Source: Corallium rubrum
Taxonomy: Eukaryota; Cnidaria; Anthozoa; Scleralcyonacea; Coralliidae
Assembly (NCBI GenBank): GCA_964035015.1
Contig: OZ036005.1
Coordinates: 3,025,047-3,089,046, forward strand
DNA: 64,000 nucleotides
Direction: 5' to 3'
Shown here: in pieces, positions 48,331 to 60,691 of the stretch
Numbering within the stretch: position 1 is the first letter of the stretch
Layout: every line of letters starts with the position of its first letter
Position numbers and translations under genes: made by a program
Notes under the pieces: model-generated
Databases searched by the model: none
The model's input: only the letters and a program-made list of their open reading frames with translations
Told to the model about the DNA's origin: nothing

Positions 48331-49432
48331 TATTTTCGGAGTAATTGAGCTTGACAAACATCTACTGAACGTCTGATGCATGAAGCATGTTGGTGGATAT
48401 ACAATTACCAATTTATTAATAGAATTTTTTTGAAATACATGGCGAGAAATGGTGGACATAGAGAGGCGGAGCTAAAGCCCTATTAAACTGGTAGCTATGT
48501 CGTGCGGTCGTCACAGTTCCGCGGTTCAGAAGAAAAGAGAACAACTAATTTATGCAATGTTGGATGAAATCTTCATTCGATGATCAGAAAATACTGAAGT
48601 TTTGGGATTGAAAACCGCAACAACGACAAATACAGGCTAGAAATGAAGAATATCATCGAAAAGACGAATCGTTATAGTAGCCGAATCAGATCGAAACTTG
48701 TACGGAAATAGTATACCTCTGTTTGATTTTCGATAACGTGAGCAGCAAGGTTGGTACAATTTGCGTATTCACCATATTGGCTTATGTTAGACTTGTGCTC
48801 AAAATAGTATATCAAAAACCGCAACGGATTTAATATCTGTGGCATATCGCTCATGATATTTCTATCGCAGATGTGTTGCACTATACGATTCAGATTGAAA
48901 CATTTGAAATAATTCAAAAATTGACACTGCTACGACGATTGTTTCACTCATCCTTTATGTAAGTCCTATTAATCTTTCAGAACTTTTCTAGTCAAAATAT
49001 TTGTAAGTGGGCATGCATTACGCGCATGCGTGACCATTATTTCTCGCCATGTTTACCAAACATTGTGTACATTTATTGCTGCCGCCAGGCAGCTTACTAT
49101 TCGCATTATTGTACGAATATCAAAATTTTCTATATTTTTATATTAAGCAAAAATTTCATTGCATAAGCACTTTAACATAATCATTTGCTACAAGCCTACC
49201 GCGAACACATCTTGGGATCTAACCTGCCAGATTTCTGGTTTTGTGGTCGGTTTTTTTAACACCCCAGGCCCAGCCTGAGTCAATTCGAACGTATGATTAT
49301 ATACTGAATTACAATTATATATATACAGTTACACCACCCTGACAGGAGGCCAGAGGTTACAAAAATGTACCTATTTTTAAGATTTGACGGGGGGTAACCA
49401 CAATTGTTTGGCTGGAAGCTGTTTCTGGATGC

Positions 49433-49525
49433 TCATTTGAGAAGACGGTAATGTAGGACTACTTCTCCGCTGTTTTTCCACAGGTAATGTTTTACTGTTC
49501 GTAGATCCATGCTCGCTTCTAAAAG
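49433..49525 (-). CDS. WDR48: WDR48 last exon
   Basis: Acceptor TTTCTCAG, phase 0, 30 codons (LLEASMDLRTVKHYLWKNSG, then VVLHYRLLK) and TGA at 49433. The CTTTTAG closer to the ATG gives the wrong frame and is rejected. Confidence 0.92.
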   Translation of the reverse strand, partial: LLEASMDLRTVKHYLWKNSGEVVLHYRLLK

Positions 49526-49857
49526 CTGAGAAATTAAAGGATTTTAAAACTGGTTCTCTGGTGAAAATAAACCCTCATTCCTTTCGCTCTAACATTAGCC
49601 AATTCAATGATGACGGCGCTTCAAACTACAAACTTCACGAGTAAAGTAAAATTCTTTGCAAACTGATTCTGCTGGAAACTAAAACTAAACTAATCTTATT
49701 TATACTGGATATCTCTATCAGTTAAAAGCTAACTGTTCTCCCTAGAGGTCCAGTAAGGGCCATCCCTCATTGGTCCAGTGTTTCTACAGGAGGAAACCGG
49801 AGTACCCGGAGGAAACCTGCGATGTTTGGTAGAGTCAAACTGGAAGCACTCTTAATG

Positions 49858-49892
<35 letters not shown>

Positions 49893-50089
49893 TTTTCGCT
49901 TACCTCAAAAGTCTGCTACAGGCTGTTTCATCTAAAAAAGAATCTTCAGGCAGAATTGCTGATCTGCCTGAAGATTCTTTTTTAGATGAAACAGCCTGTT
50001 GCAGACTTTTGAGGTAAGCGAAAATCTATATTTGCTCTAACTATATGTTATCGAGCACTCTTTGCGTTTCGTAGACCAAAAACCCACAC

Positions 50090-50149
<60 letters not shown>

Positions 50150-51815
50150 CATTAATAATTCATGAGAAAACACAAAGAAAAATCACAAGCGTATCGGATC
50201 TATATATGTGATATAGACTCGCTCTAAGTTTCTCGCAGGTTTTTAACGGCTGAGATAAGCTTAATTTTCAAAATTACTACGCCAATGAACGTATGAAGTG
50301 ATGAATTTTAAAAGTCATTTAAAAACCTTGCAGTACGGGCTTTGTCGGCTCTAAAACACTCGGCTATCGCCTTGTGTTTTAAATCCGATAAAGCCCTGAA
50401 TTGACATACAATAAACAATTTATTAACGTCTTTTACTCGGTGTGTACGGGAAATATCAGACCTCGGTCTTTTTTGTACGAACCTCGCCTGCGGCTCCGCC
50501 CGCACTGTTAAAAGAAACTCAAAAGTGGCAAACGAACCAATGATATTTCACTGATTTCATGGTGTCAATTTCAAACGCATATAAATGTGGATAGATTCGT
50601 CAATGCTTTAGAAATCATGACATGTTTTTTTCGCCTTATTTCCGCGTATCATCGGTTTTGGTAATAACAGGCCCATTTACACTACGCTAGATTTTTGGTA
50701 TGGCTCAGTTAAATTGTTACCCGTACCAATTTTATCCGTGCTCGGACCTTGTAAATAGGTACACACGTAAAAACGCACAAGCTGTTACAGACCTGCAAGC
50801 AAGTTGTTACAAGGCTGTTCAACAGGCTGTCACCGTCATGTGTTCGCACTGGCTGTCCCAGTCTGTTAACATGTCTGTAACAGGTTGTTGACAACTTGTA
50901 ACAAGGCTGATGACTCCAACAGACTGATGACAAGTTGTTCCAACAACCTGTTACCGCTCTGCACTCAACAAGTTGTTAACAGATTGATGCTGACAAGGTT
51001 GTAGCAGCTTCTTGAATGAACAGCATTGTTACAACTTGTTCCCAGCCTTGCTACAAGCCTGTTGCGAACACATCCTGTTGACAAGCTGTGAGATTTTTAC
51101 GTGTGTAGTCCAAGCACGGGTAAAATTGGTACGCGTACCATTTTTATCCGAGCCGTACCAAAAATTGAGTGTAGTGTAAATGGGGCTAACGAGTATGATA
51201 AATATATGTGTTACCTGGTCGTTGCAATAAAGCTCGATCTTTGAATGTGCTATCGATGGAATATCTTCTGATTCGTGGTTACTTGGTTCTCGTTCGTTGC
51301 CAGGAGACGAGTTAGCGGTAGACGATTCTCCACCAAAGAATTTTTCGTAAACGTGTTCCATAACTTTACGAACTTGAATCATGTCGCTGGCACACAAACG
51401 GTCTCTAAAGAACACAATACAAGTTTTGATTTGCTTGGAAGAGGAGGAGAAAGAGGACGACGACGACAATTATGACGATAATGACGATAATGACGATAAC
51501 AATAATGAGGATGATGATAATAATAATGATGATGATCATGGTGATCATCATGTGATGATGATTATTATTATGATGATGATGATAATGATAATGATAATGA
51601 TGATGACGATAATGATGATGATGATAACGATGATGATGATGATGATGATGATGATGATAATGATGATGATAATGATAATGATAATGATGATAATGATAAT
51701 AATGTTGTTGATGATGATGATGATGATGATAATGATGTTGTTGATGATGATAATGATGATGATAATAATAATGATGTTGTTGATGATGATGATAATAATG
51801 ATGATGATGATAATA

Positions 51816-51856
<41 letters not shown>

Positions 51857-54800
51857 AATGATGATGATGATAATGATGTTGATGATGATAATGATGATAA
51901 TCATGATAATGAAGATGATGATAATAATGACGATAATAAAGAAAATGGCGACGATCATAATGATGATGATAGTGATGATTATGAGGACGTTGTTGATGAT
52001 GATGACGGTGATGATGACGATGACGATGATGATTATGATTATGATAATGAAGATGACGATAATAACGAAGATGGCGACGATGATAGTGATGATTATGAAG
52101 ATGTTAAGAATCACTTATCATTAATTTTTGTTCACTTACTTTTTCTGAGATTTTAAGCTCGATGAATGGGGAAGTAAGAAAAATGCTAATTTATTTGACT
52201 TGGGAGGTATTTTCTATAAAAACATGGAATCATTTCAAAGCGCGATTTCAAAATTGAAAGTCGGCTTGAAATAAGAACTATTTATACTAGTTCTGTCTGG
52301 AAACTATAAGGCTTTTTGGCTGAAATCAAACAAATACCGAAAAGTTCCCAAAGTTGTTACTTTCGGGATTAGCACGCATCAGGGCCGGTGGCCGTTACTG
52401 TCAGGTAGCCGTTACTTTCAGGTATAGCCGTTACTTTCGAGTAGCCGTTACTTTCGGGTAGCCATTAAATTCGGATGGCCGTTACTTTCGAAAATTATTA
52501 GAGGAATCGAAAATTTGACATTACTTTCGAGTAGCCGTTACATTCAGGGGACCGCTACTTTCGGAAATTATTAGAGGAATCGAAAATTTTACATTACTTT
52601 CGGGGGCGCTACGGAACACTACGGCAATCCTTTGGGAACACTACGGTAATGCTTGAAATGATGCAATGATTGAATCCATTAACCTACCTTGACAACAACA
52701 TCGTAGATCCAGGGCGGAATCATTTCTGACAACAAACATCTTTCCGTCTCACCCGAAGCATCAAATGCAAGGAATCGAAGTAGAGTTCTTCCAGTGCCAC
52801 TACTCTCACTGATAACAACTGGAGTGTGGATTGGGATACTGAAACAGCCGTTGCCTGGAATAATTCGCTAGACAACAGATAGAGAATAATATAAATTGTT
52901 ATATAGCTAGAGTTTCACTGGATACAACGATGACTGTCATTGGTTGGTTTGTGGTCACATGACCTTAGCTAAATTTCATTGTCTACTGTCATTGGTGATG
53001 GTAATGGTAATTGGTAATGGTAATTGGTGATGGTAATGGTAATTGGTAATGGTAATTGGTGATGGTAATGGTAATTGGTGATGGTAATGGTAATTGGTAA
53101 TGGTAATTGGTGATGGTAATGGTAATTGGTAATGGTAATTGGTGATGGTAATTGGTAATGGTAATTGGTGATGGTAATTGGTAATGGTAATTGGTGATGG
53201 TAACAGTAATTGGTAATGGTAATTGGTGATGGTAATTGGTGATGGTAATTGGTGATGGTAATTGGTGATGGTAATGGTAATTGGTAACGGTAATTGGTAA
53301 TGGCAATTGGTGATGGTAATTGGTGATGGTAATTGGTGATGGTAATGGTAATTGGTAACGGTAATTGGTAATGGTAATTGGTAATAGTAATTGGTGATGG
53401 TAACGGTAATTGGTAACGGTAATTGGTGATGGTAATGGTAATTGGTGATGGTAACGGTAATTGGTAATGGTAATTGGTGATGGTAACGGTAATTGGTAAT
53501 TGGTAATGGTAATTGGTAATGGTGACCGGATGGTTATGGTAATAGTAATCGCAATTTTTTTTTTTTTTTTTTTTTAAATTTCTTAACGGTAAATTCATCA
53601 GAATAAATTACAGTAATTACAGATATAAAAATAAATAAATAAAAATTAAAAATAAAATCTCTGCTTTACATGAATGCCGTGTATCTAATCTAAATTAGGT
53701 AAATCTAAGTAAAAAACCCACGGCAACCAGTACGGAAACCATTAAGAGTTTTTGCTTGCCGTAGTTCAAGTGGTAGACTATTCCAAAGGACTGCACCGCT
53801 ATAACTAAAACTATTTTTAAGAAAATTTGTACGAGGTGTGGAATAGCTAGTTTGCCCTCGGTGTCTCTCAGTTGGTAACCAGTAACAGTGTTTCTATCCG
53901 CGAATACAGATCTAAGATAGTCAGGAGTAAGACCATTTACAGATTTATAGACCATAATAGCTTCTTGTATTTGACGTTGCACGTCCAACCGTTTCCAGCC
54001 CAGCCTTTCAAACAAAAGTTCGGCATTTGCATCATAGCTGGAAAAGGTTAGAATTCGTGCAGCGCGATTTTGCAACTTTTGAAGCTTATTAGAAGAGGTC
54101 TTATTGCAATGTCCCCAAACCACACTACAATAATCAAAGTGAGGCTGAACTAAGGCGTTAAAAATGCACTGCAGTGTAGGTTGTGGGACAAATGATCTAC
54201 TCCGTTTTAAAGCTCCTATACCTGAAGCAATTTTCTTTGCCATCTTCTCGATGTGCATATTCCAAGTAAGATTTTCGTCGATATGCACACTAAGAGATTT
54301 AGTAGACGAAACTTGCTTTATAGGCTTTCCATCAATCAAAATGTTAGGAGATCTGTCAAATAAACCTGTACTTAACCTTTGCCGGGACCCAATTAACATA
54401 AATTCGGTTTTAGAGTTGTTAAGGGTCAACTTATTTGCAATGAGCCATTCATTGACTTTAGTAAGATCATAGTTCAACTTGTCATTAATGGTATCAATAT
54501 TGTTGCTAGCAAAGGTTAAGTGAGTATCGTCCGCATACATTCGAGGCTCCGAATTGGAAAGGCAATTAGGTAGATCATTTATATAAATAATAAAGAGTAA
54601 TGGCCCTAAGATCGTTCCCTGTGGAATACCACAGGTAAGCAGTTGATTGCCTGAGAGATAACCATTTACGAAGCATTTTTGACTACGATTATCTAAATAT
54701 GATTTAAACCAGTCATATGTGGTGCCTCGCACACCATATTCATGTAATTTTGATAACAGAATATGATGATCAACGGTATCGAACGCTTTTTTAAGGTCGA

Positions 54801-56840
54801 GAAAAACTACTGCATTAACATTGCCATGATCAATGTTGTAAGCCCAATTATTTGTGGCTTCAAGTAATGCAGTAACGGTAGAATGAAGCGATCGAAAACC
54901 AGATTGATGATCTGAAATTAAGCCATGTTCAATAAGATAATCATATAACTGATCGTAAATGATTCTCTCAGACACTTTAGCCACTACAGGAAAAAGTGGA
55001 ATGACTTTAGAACATTTCCACTCTTCTGGGAAAACACCCGATTCAATAGAATAATTAAAAATGGAGCAAAGAGAACTAGCAATTAGATCTGCGCTTATCC
55101 GAAGGAGTCTAGCAGAAATCTTATCTAAGCCTGTCGCTTTAGATTCACACAACTTTGACAAGAGCGAATGCACCTTAGAGACATTTGTATTTGTTAATTC
55201 AAAACGCTCACTAGTTCCCTTTATATAGTCAAGAGGGGATGGACCATTTTCATTAGGATTAATCGCATTAGCAAGTTTGGGTCCGATAGTGGAAAAGTGA
55301 TTATTGAAGGCTTCAGACAGCTCCTGCGATTTGTAAATGGATCCACCGTTGTGTTTGATTTCCTTTATACAGGAATTATTTGTCTTTCTTGAAGTAAACT
55401 CATTTACAATTCGCCAGGTCCGACGTGAGTCACCTTCGTTATCATGTAGTGCTTTTTTATAGTACAGCCCTTTAGCCTGTTTAATTTCATTATTTATTGA
55501 ATTGCGGCAATTCTTAAATCTTTGCCAATCGCTAGCATCATTAGAGCGAGATGCTTTTAGCTTAAGAATGTCTCTGTCATGCATTCGCTTCTTCAAAAGG
55601 GGAGTGATCCAGGGTGATTTAAATACACGGGAGCGCTTAGTTCGCAGAGGTGCATGTTTGTCGACACATTGAAAAAATAGAGTTTTCCAAGCAGCCCACT
55701 TAGCATTTGGATCATTATAAATATTGATACTATCCCAGTTTTGTAGGGAGATATCATTACGAAAGCTAACTGAGTCAAAATTCTTAAATTTCCGGTATGT
55801 TACAGTATTGTGGCCCTTACTAGATGATTCGATGGAAAGTTTCCGAAATGCATAAACGAGACTATGGTCGCTAATACTGGTGTGAGAGACACCGGAACAA
55901 ACAACCCTTTCAGGACAATTCGTGAAAATTACATCAATCAGAGTAGATGATGTATTAGTAATACGAGTTGGTTCTGATATTAGTTGATGCAAGCCATACA
56001 CATCGGCAATACTGGATAACAAACTTGTGCTGCTGTCGAATTGGGCTGCAGCTAAATTACAATTAAAGTCACCCAACAGGTAAAACTCGACATTTTCAGC
56101 ATCAAGTTTGCCAACCAGAGTTTCGAAACAAGAAAAAATGTCTATCGGTGAATCAGGAGGTCTGTACCAGGTGGTAATTACAAAAGGTTTTGATCTTGGC
56201 TTTCGAATCTCAATACACAGGTTTTCCAATTGCTCAACGCTTAAGTCAGAACGAACCGAATAATTTATATTAGAACGAACATAGCAAACACCCCCTCCAA
56301 ACCTGCCATTTAAATCCCGATCACGACGAACAATTTCATATCCTGTGATATAAACTTCATTATCCTTAACGGAATCATCTAGCCTTGTTTCGTTAATAGC
56401 AAGTACATCGATGGGATAGTCGTCAAGCAAAATTCTCAACTCGTCAATATGTTTTGGTAGACTAGTAATGTTTAATGAGGCTAATTTAAAACCGCGTTTA
56501 GACGGTAAAAATCTTAGTGATTCAGATTGGTTTTCAAATTGGCCGCTTTCTAGCTGAGTTAAAGGTCAATTGTTATTTACTAACTTATTTACAAAATTTG
56601 TAAAATTTGCGGTGACGCTAATGGTGATAATTGTGATGATGACGATTATGTTGACGACGATATTAATAATAATGATGATATAAATGATAATGATATCAGT
56701 GATAATGATGATGTTAATGATGATAATGACAATGATGGAGCAGATATAAATGGCAAGAACAAACGGCTACAGCCAGTCTATACTTACAGACGTTTCAACG
56801 TTAATGTCGACATCACTAGCACTTGCATCAGTCTCAGTAA
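49433..56840 (-). CDS. WDR48: WDR48/UAF1 orthologue, C-terminal exons
   Basis: WDR48 is a WD40 protein that binds and activates the deubiquitinases USP1, USP12 and USP46. Its C-terminal SUMO-like domain recruits targets in the Fanconi and PCNA pathways. The - strand exons seen here encode the C-terminal part: 52688-52867, 52140-52213, 51215-51404 and 49433-49525, with a probable further exon at 56788-56840. All junctions agree in phase and the frame stays open to TGA. Conserved stretches are FSIPIHTPVVISE, RTLLRFLAFDASGETE, FFLLPHSS, DRLCASDMIQVRKVMEHVYE and MDLRTVKHYLWK...LHYR. The WD40 exons would lie to the right, beyond 57 kb or outside the window, and I could not find them. The gene runs convergent with AMN. 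A LINE sits in an intron. Confidence 0.93.
49858..50146. repeat. (TA)n arrays around a long palindrome
   Basis: TA runs at 49858-49890 and 50091-50146. Between them, 49891-50026 is a near-perfect inverted repeat of about 63 bp per arm (GATTTTCGCTTACCTCAAAA end, GAATCTTCAGGCAG at the centre, 10-bp loop). Confidence 0.9.
50670..51187. mobile_element. MITE containing a second, younger MITE
   Basis: Outer ends GCCCCATTTACACTAC inverted, with TTTTTGGTAYGGCTC beside them. Inner element 50760-51107 has TACACACGTAAAAA ends and is filled with variants of AACAAGTTGTTAACAG, so it looks like a degenerate tandem repeat. Confidence 0.75.
51215..51404 (-). CDS. WDR48: WDR48 exon with the RKVMEHVYEK block
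   Basis: Acceptor TTCTTTAG, 1 nt completing a lysine codon, 63 codons, donor GTAACA. After the conserved DRLCASDMIQVRKVMEHVYE comes a variable Ser/Glu-rich linker and KIELYCNDQ. Confidence 0.93.
51455..52105. repeat. GATGAT/AATGAT trinucleotide-rich array in a WDR48 intron
   Basis: About 650 bp of GAT, AAT and GAC triplets. It sits directly before the acceptor of the 51404 exon and after the donor of the 52140 exon. The Met/Ile-rich ORFs are artefacts. Confidence 0.97.
52140..52213 (-). CDS. WDR48: WDR48 short exon
   Basis: Acceptor TTTTATAG, donor GTAAGT, phase 0 to 2. Encodes KIPPKSNKLAFFLLPHSSSL and KSQKK. Too short for an ORF search. Found from the gap between its neighbours. Confidence 0.9.
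52688..52867 (-). CDS. WDR48: WDR48 exon with HTPVV...RTLLRF
   Basis: Acceptor TTGTCTAG, donor GTAGGT, 60 codons in phase 0 (RIIPGNGCFSIPIHTPVV through PPWIYDVVVK). Confidence 0.93.
52995..53545. repeat. GGTAATTGGTGATGGTAAT minisatellite
   Basis: About 550 bp made from GGTAAT, TGGTAAT and TGGTGAT units in shifting order, ending next to the LINE poly(A). Confidence 0.95.
53555..56560 (-). mobile_element. LINE (CR1/L2/jockey group), 5'-truncated, poly(A)-tailed
   Basis: A - strand element. Its 3' end is a 21-nt poly(A) (53555-53575). The 5' end falls inside the coding frame at about 56560, so it is truncated. It lies in a WDR48 intron in the same orientation as the gene. Confidence 0.85.
53695..56439 (-). 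pseudogene. LINE endonuclease-reverse transcriptase ORF2, defective
   Basis: 914 codons open from the first Met, with the frame open further upstream. It has an endonuclease-like part (INETRLDDS, LLGDFNCNLA, SISDHSLVY) and reverse transcriptase blocks (VFLDLKKAFDTVDHHILL, GIPQGTILGPLLFIIYINDL and the catalytic MYADDTHL). Two defects are visible. An in-frame deletion at about 54990 joins CSKVIPLF directly to PVVAKVSERI, removing the KKGD..NYRPISI-type motif. A 1-bp deletion near 53840 shifts the C-terminus, and the normal ending (SGAVLWNSLP) is readable in the next frame. Likely inactive. Confidence 0.85.
56788..56840 (-). CDS. WDR48: probable WDR48 exon in the variable linker
   Basis: Acceptor TTGTTTAG, donor GTAAGT. 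2 nt plus 17 codons (TETDASASDVDINVETS), ending in the phase needed by the next exon. The sequence is acidic linker, so homology cannot confirm it. Confidence 0.5.
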
Positions 56841-57974
56841 CTAAACAAAAATGTAAAAAAAGTTACGTTAAGCCATAGTTAATCACAAACACGTTTTATT
56901 TTTTTCGTACGTCTGACGTCACAGAACAAAAAAAGTCCCTTCCTTTCCTGGTTGCAACCGCTGACCTTATTTCAAAGCGGCTAAGAATGAGCTACAATTT
57001 ATCTTGGTTCTCCTGTGCCTCGAGGGTTTTTCACCATATACTACACATTGTATGTGTTTTTCCACAAAAATTCTCGGGCACTTTATCTTGCCAAAAACAG
57101 AATGAAAGCCAAATGCCCACATAGACGTCATCTCATTACCATACCAGAATCGCCAAAAAACATTGAAGAATAGCTCCAGTCAAAAAAATATTTCACTGAA
57201 CAACTGTTTGCTCTATGTAGAACGTATTCAGATGATAAAAAAATTGGGTTTATATGCACTTTAAATACACGCGCGGAAAAAGGCAATGGCTATTGAAAAA
57301 AAGTCATTGCTTTAGGAGAGATTATGGGATTTCTGGAACTCGCTGAGGATTTACGAAGTAAACCTAAAGAAATAAGGAATATAAACAAGGGAAGTTACTG
57401 GATGTGTGGGCAGACAAGCGCTAACGGAAGCGAGTATGTCTCGAGTGGTTTTTCTTCGCCAAAATAACCACACTGCTTTGAAAGGATGTGTACATAAAAA
57501 GTGAAATAAAAGTAGCGTGCTGCGTAGGCAGTGTTGAAACAACAATCGAAATATAGTAAGGTTTGATATACTGCCGAAACAGAGAACGTAGGACCCTTCG
57601 TCAGAGAGAAAAACCTAAACCTTTTTACGTTTCTCTCTGACGAAAGGCCTTCGCTCGAAACCAGGGCGCCATATAAGCGCCCTGCTCGAAAAGTTACAGT
57701 AGATTCCTACGTTATCTGTTCCGGAAGTATATCTAACCTTGCTATATTTCGATTGTGTATAAAAAAGCTGGCCGCTTCATTCCGCATACTTTACGATAAG
57801 GATGTCGCCGTTAGATGATAAAAATAATTTGTTTTAAATACCAAACAACTGAATACATATTATTATTATTTAGAAGTTCCTCGTCCTGCTCAAAATAACA
57901 AATACTCCCACATGTTATTAAGAGAAGTAATTCGAAATTGATATTAGCTTGGATATGAGAATCGAGTGTAAATG

Positions 57975-58065
57975 TTCTTCGAGCCATCTTAATCAGAAAA
58001 ATTTCTGAGTTGCCAAACGGGACTCGAACCCACAACCTTCTGATCGCCGGTGAGACGCTCTGTAT
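57975..58065 (-). mobile_element. tRNA-like SINE head
   Basis: The - strand unit has AGAGCGTCTCACCGGCGATC, AGAAGGTTGTGGGTTCGAGT and CCCGTTTGGCAACTCAG-type parts, the same family as 46.2-46.9 kb. The D-arm start is damaged. Confidence 0.65.
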
Positions 58066-58342
58066 ATAACCACTCACGAGCAAAGTCAATAAATATATTT
58101 CGTTTTAAATGGTTTCCTTTCGTTATGGTATTGCTTTTAAAATTTTGAGCTGGGCTCTTATACTCATTTTGCGATTACTGAGCAAAGTGATGAAATTAAT
58201 TAATAGAAGAGATGGATATGCCAGCATCCTTTCTCTTAACATGCATTACGACATTAATAACATATACACGTATCATCATACTAATTGCACGTAACAGTGC
58301 AATGTCATACATCGAACTCACCTACGTCCAAACCATCTAAAG

Positions 58343-58856
58343 TCGTGTTTACACGGCCAAAATTTAAGCACGCTTAAGTTAAGCGTGCTTAAAATTCACC
58401 ACCTTGGTGCATTTATATTCCTTATACGTACACCATTATTGAACATGGCGGACGAGCTCTATTTTTGGTTTTGGAAGCTTCGTATGGGTAGCGTGCGTCA
58501 AAGAACAACGGAAGACACCGGTACACGAGAAAGAGTAATGGCTAAAAAAAAGAAAGAAACAAAAGAACAAAGAATAGCGAGATGGAAGCTTCTACACCAG
58601 GGCAAAAAAATGCATTTTATCGTATTAATAACACCGTATTAATAGCAAGCGTTTTTCAGTCCCGTTGCGTTTACACTGCCAAGTTAAGCGCGATTAACTG
58701 ATCGTGCTCAGTTTAACCCACTCCTTGAGGTGGTGCAAACTAATCGCGATTAATTTACGCCGATCTGTTTACACGGACATTTTAAGCCCGCTTAATTTAA
58801 AGTCAGGTGTGGCTCAGATCCCGCTTAAATTTTGATCGTGTAAACAGGGCTTTAGT
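58343..58856 (+). mobile_element. nonautonomous element, second copy (see 37677-38160)
   Basis: Ends GTTTACACGGCCAAAATTT and inverse. It carries an internal ORF (58445-58642) starting MADELYFWFWKLRMGSVRQR that is basic and 65 codons long. The other copy has the same segment with indels, so it is not conserved as protein. Confidence 0.8.
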
Positions 58857-58945
58857 CCCAGTAGCTCACTGGTTGGCGTCTCACTGACGATCAGAAAGTT
58901 GTGGGTTCGAGTCCTGCCTCGAAACTCGGAATTTTTTCTGAGTAC
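58853..58945 (+). mobile_element. tRNA-like SINE head
   Basis: AGTCCCAGTAGCTCACTGGT, then GTCTCACTGACGATCAGAAA and a full B box GGTTCGAGTCC. Abuts the right end of the 58.3-58.86 kb element. Confidence 0.65.
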
Positions 58946-59060
58946 AATAGCTCCAAGAACATTTACACTCAATTATCATATCCGAGCTAGCATATCCATC
59001 TCTTCTCTTAACAACATGCATTACGACATAAACATGCATACATCATCATATACCTGATAG

Positions 59061-59168
59061 ACCCCGTTTACACTAGAGCAAAAGTAGACGGATTCACATT
59101 GTTTTTCATCCTCAAGGGAATAAAAAACAATGTGAATCCGGATACTTTTGCTCTAGTGTAAACGGGGT
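59061..59168. mobile_element. short foldback MITE
   Basis: Ends ACCCCGTTTACACTAGAGCA and AAAGTA, perfect inverse over 26 bp. Total 108 bp with a TTGTTTT core palindrome. Confidence 0.85.
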
Positions 59169-60290
59169 CATAACTCGACGTACGTTTAAATCATCTGCAT
59201 GAGTCCCAGTTTCGAATCCCGCTTAGGAACTCATAAGTTTCTCTGAGTAAAATAGCTGGAATAATATTTACACTTAAATGACTCCCACACTGAGGGGTTG
59301 AGACGAGTGGGTGGAAGAGTCAGAGGTTGCGTGTAACGTCAGCGAGGAAGGTTGAGAACAGTGCATTATTTCTTATTTTGCTATGATTGTTTACATCACA
59401 TCTGGAAAAGCTATACTACCATAGCAAGCTCTGACCATTAGATCACGTAGTTTAGCTTGACTGGGTGATAAACAACACATACGGTTCTGCAACAGGCCGC
59501 CTATAGTGACGCCATCTTGAGATTCACCTAATTCATGCAGGTATAGCCGGGATGTCCCCTTAATGCACATGCATACACACTAGTTAAATATTCGAGCCCT
59601 GTCATTCTGTTTATTACAGTTGATTTTGAACTTCAAAAAGTGACTAGTGATAATGTCAATGCATGTGAATCTTATACTCAATCCTAGAGGGGTAAGTGAT
59701 TTTGTAATGTATGAAAATGCTGTAAAGCCCTGCCCACTTGACGTCGTTTAAGACAGTTGGATGAAGGATTTAACGCGTCTCTTGGAACAATGAATTTTGG
59801 GTGTGTCATGGGATAAATAGTCGTCACTATATTTAAGGTGTGGTGCTGCCTTTGGCTGTTTCATTGTTCAGTCCAAGACACTCAAAATCTTTTAATCTGT
59901 TACTTGTAATATATAAGTAGTTATAGAATTAACACACTACAGTATGTAAATATCATAATGCGAGCCCAAAACTTGTCTTGTTAGAACCACCAACTAAAGC
60001 TCAAATTTATGGAGACATCCCACCATACATACTACAGTTGTACCAACATAGGAGAGCCGTTTTTTTGCTGGACACTACAGACAAAGCAAAAATACTCCAG
60101 ATAATTTCAGACATTTAACTCTAGAGACTCCCATGTCCAAATAGAGAAAGCAGACCACTTATACATATCCTGATATTACAGTATATGTAGAGCAATGAAG
60201 GATTAAGATATGTGGCGACGCAGAGGCAGAGTGTCAAGGATATCGACAGCAGTCAAAGCCGAATGAATACATGCATTAGTATGTAACTAA

Positions 60291-60691
60291 GGCCTGTGAC
60301 AAACAGCGTATTTTTGAATTAAGTTCAAGAAAAATACGCCATCTGTAACATTATAAATACGGCAATTTCATTAAGTTCGACAGAGCCATTAAATACGAAG
60401 AGCCCAGTCGTATAATACGACTCAACTAGGGCGTTGGTGCAGACGGCGTACTATTCATGCGCCAAATAAAATGCATACATTAATTTATAATATGATAATA
60501 CATTTTCTATCCACAATTCATGTTTGTAACATCGTTTCCAGACCTACGACTCGAGAACTGTAATTTATTCGACTTATATTAAATATGACGAAAATACGCC
60601 GTATAACTCAACAGGAACAATTTCAGAATTTGGGTCGACTATAATAGGTATTTTATACGGCGCATGAAAAATACACCGTTTGTCACAGGCC
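60291..60691. mobile_element. Harbinger-type MITE, TSD TAA
   Basis: Ends GGCCTGTGACAAACRG inverted, flanked by TAA (60288-60290, 60692-60694). The interior has repeated ATACGCC/GGCGTAT motifs. 401 bp. Confidence 0.8.

Larger units (their letters stand above)
45979..49432. other. AMN-WDR48 convergent intergenic region
   Basis: No exon seen. Contains the tRNA-like tandem array, a long palindrome (47219-47393), a tandem hairpin repeat (47906-48168), a tRNA-like unit (48253-48330) and an unclassified 600-bp stretch (48420-49040) that may be an element. Confidence 0.6.

Noticed and set aside
51381-52124. Met/Ile/Asp-rich ORFs
   Set aside because: Trinucleotide array between WDR48 exons. Only the first few codons on the - strand belong to a real exon, and in a different context.
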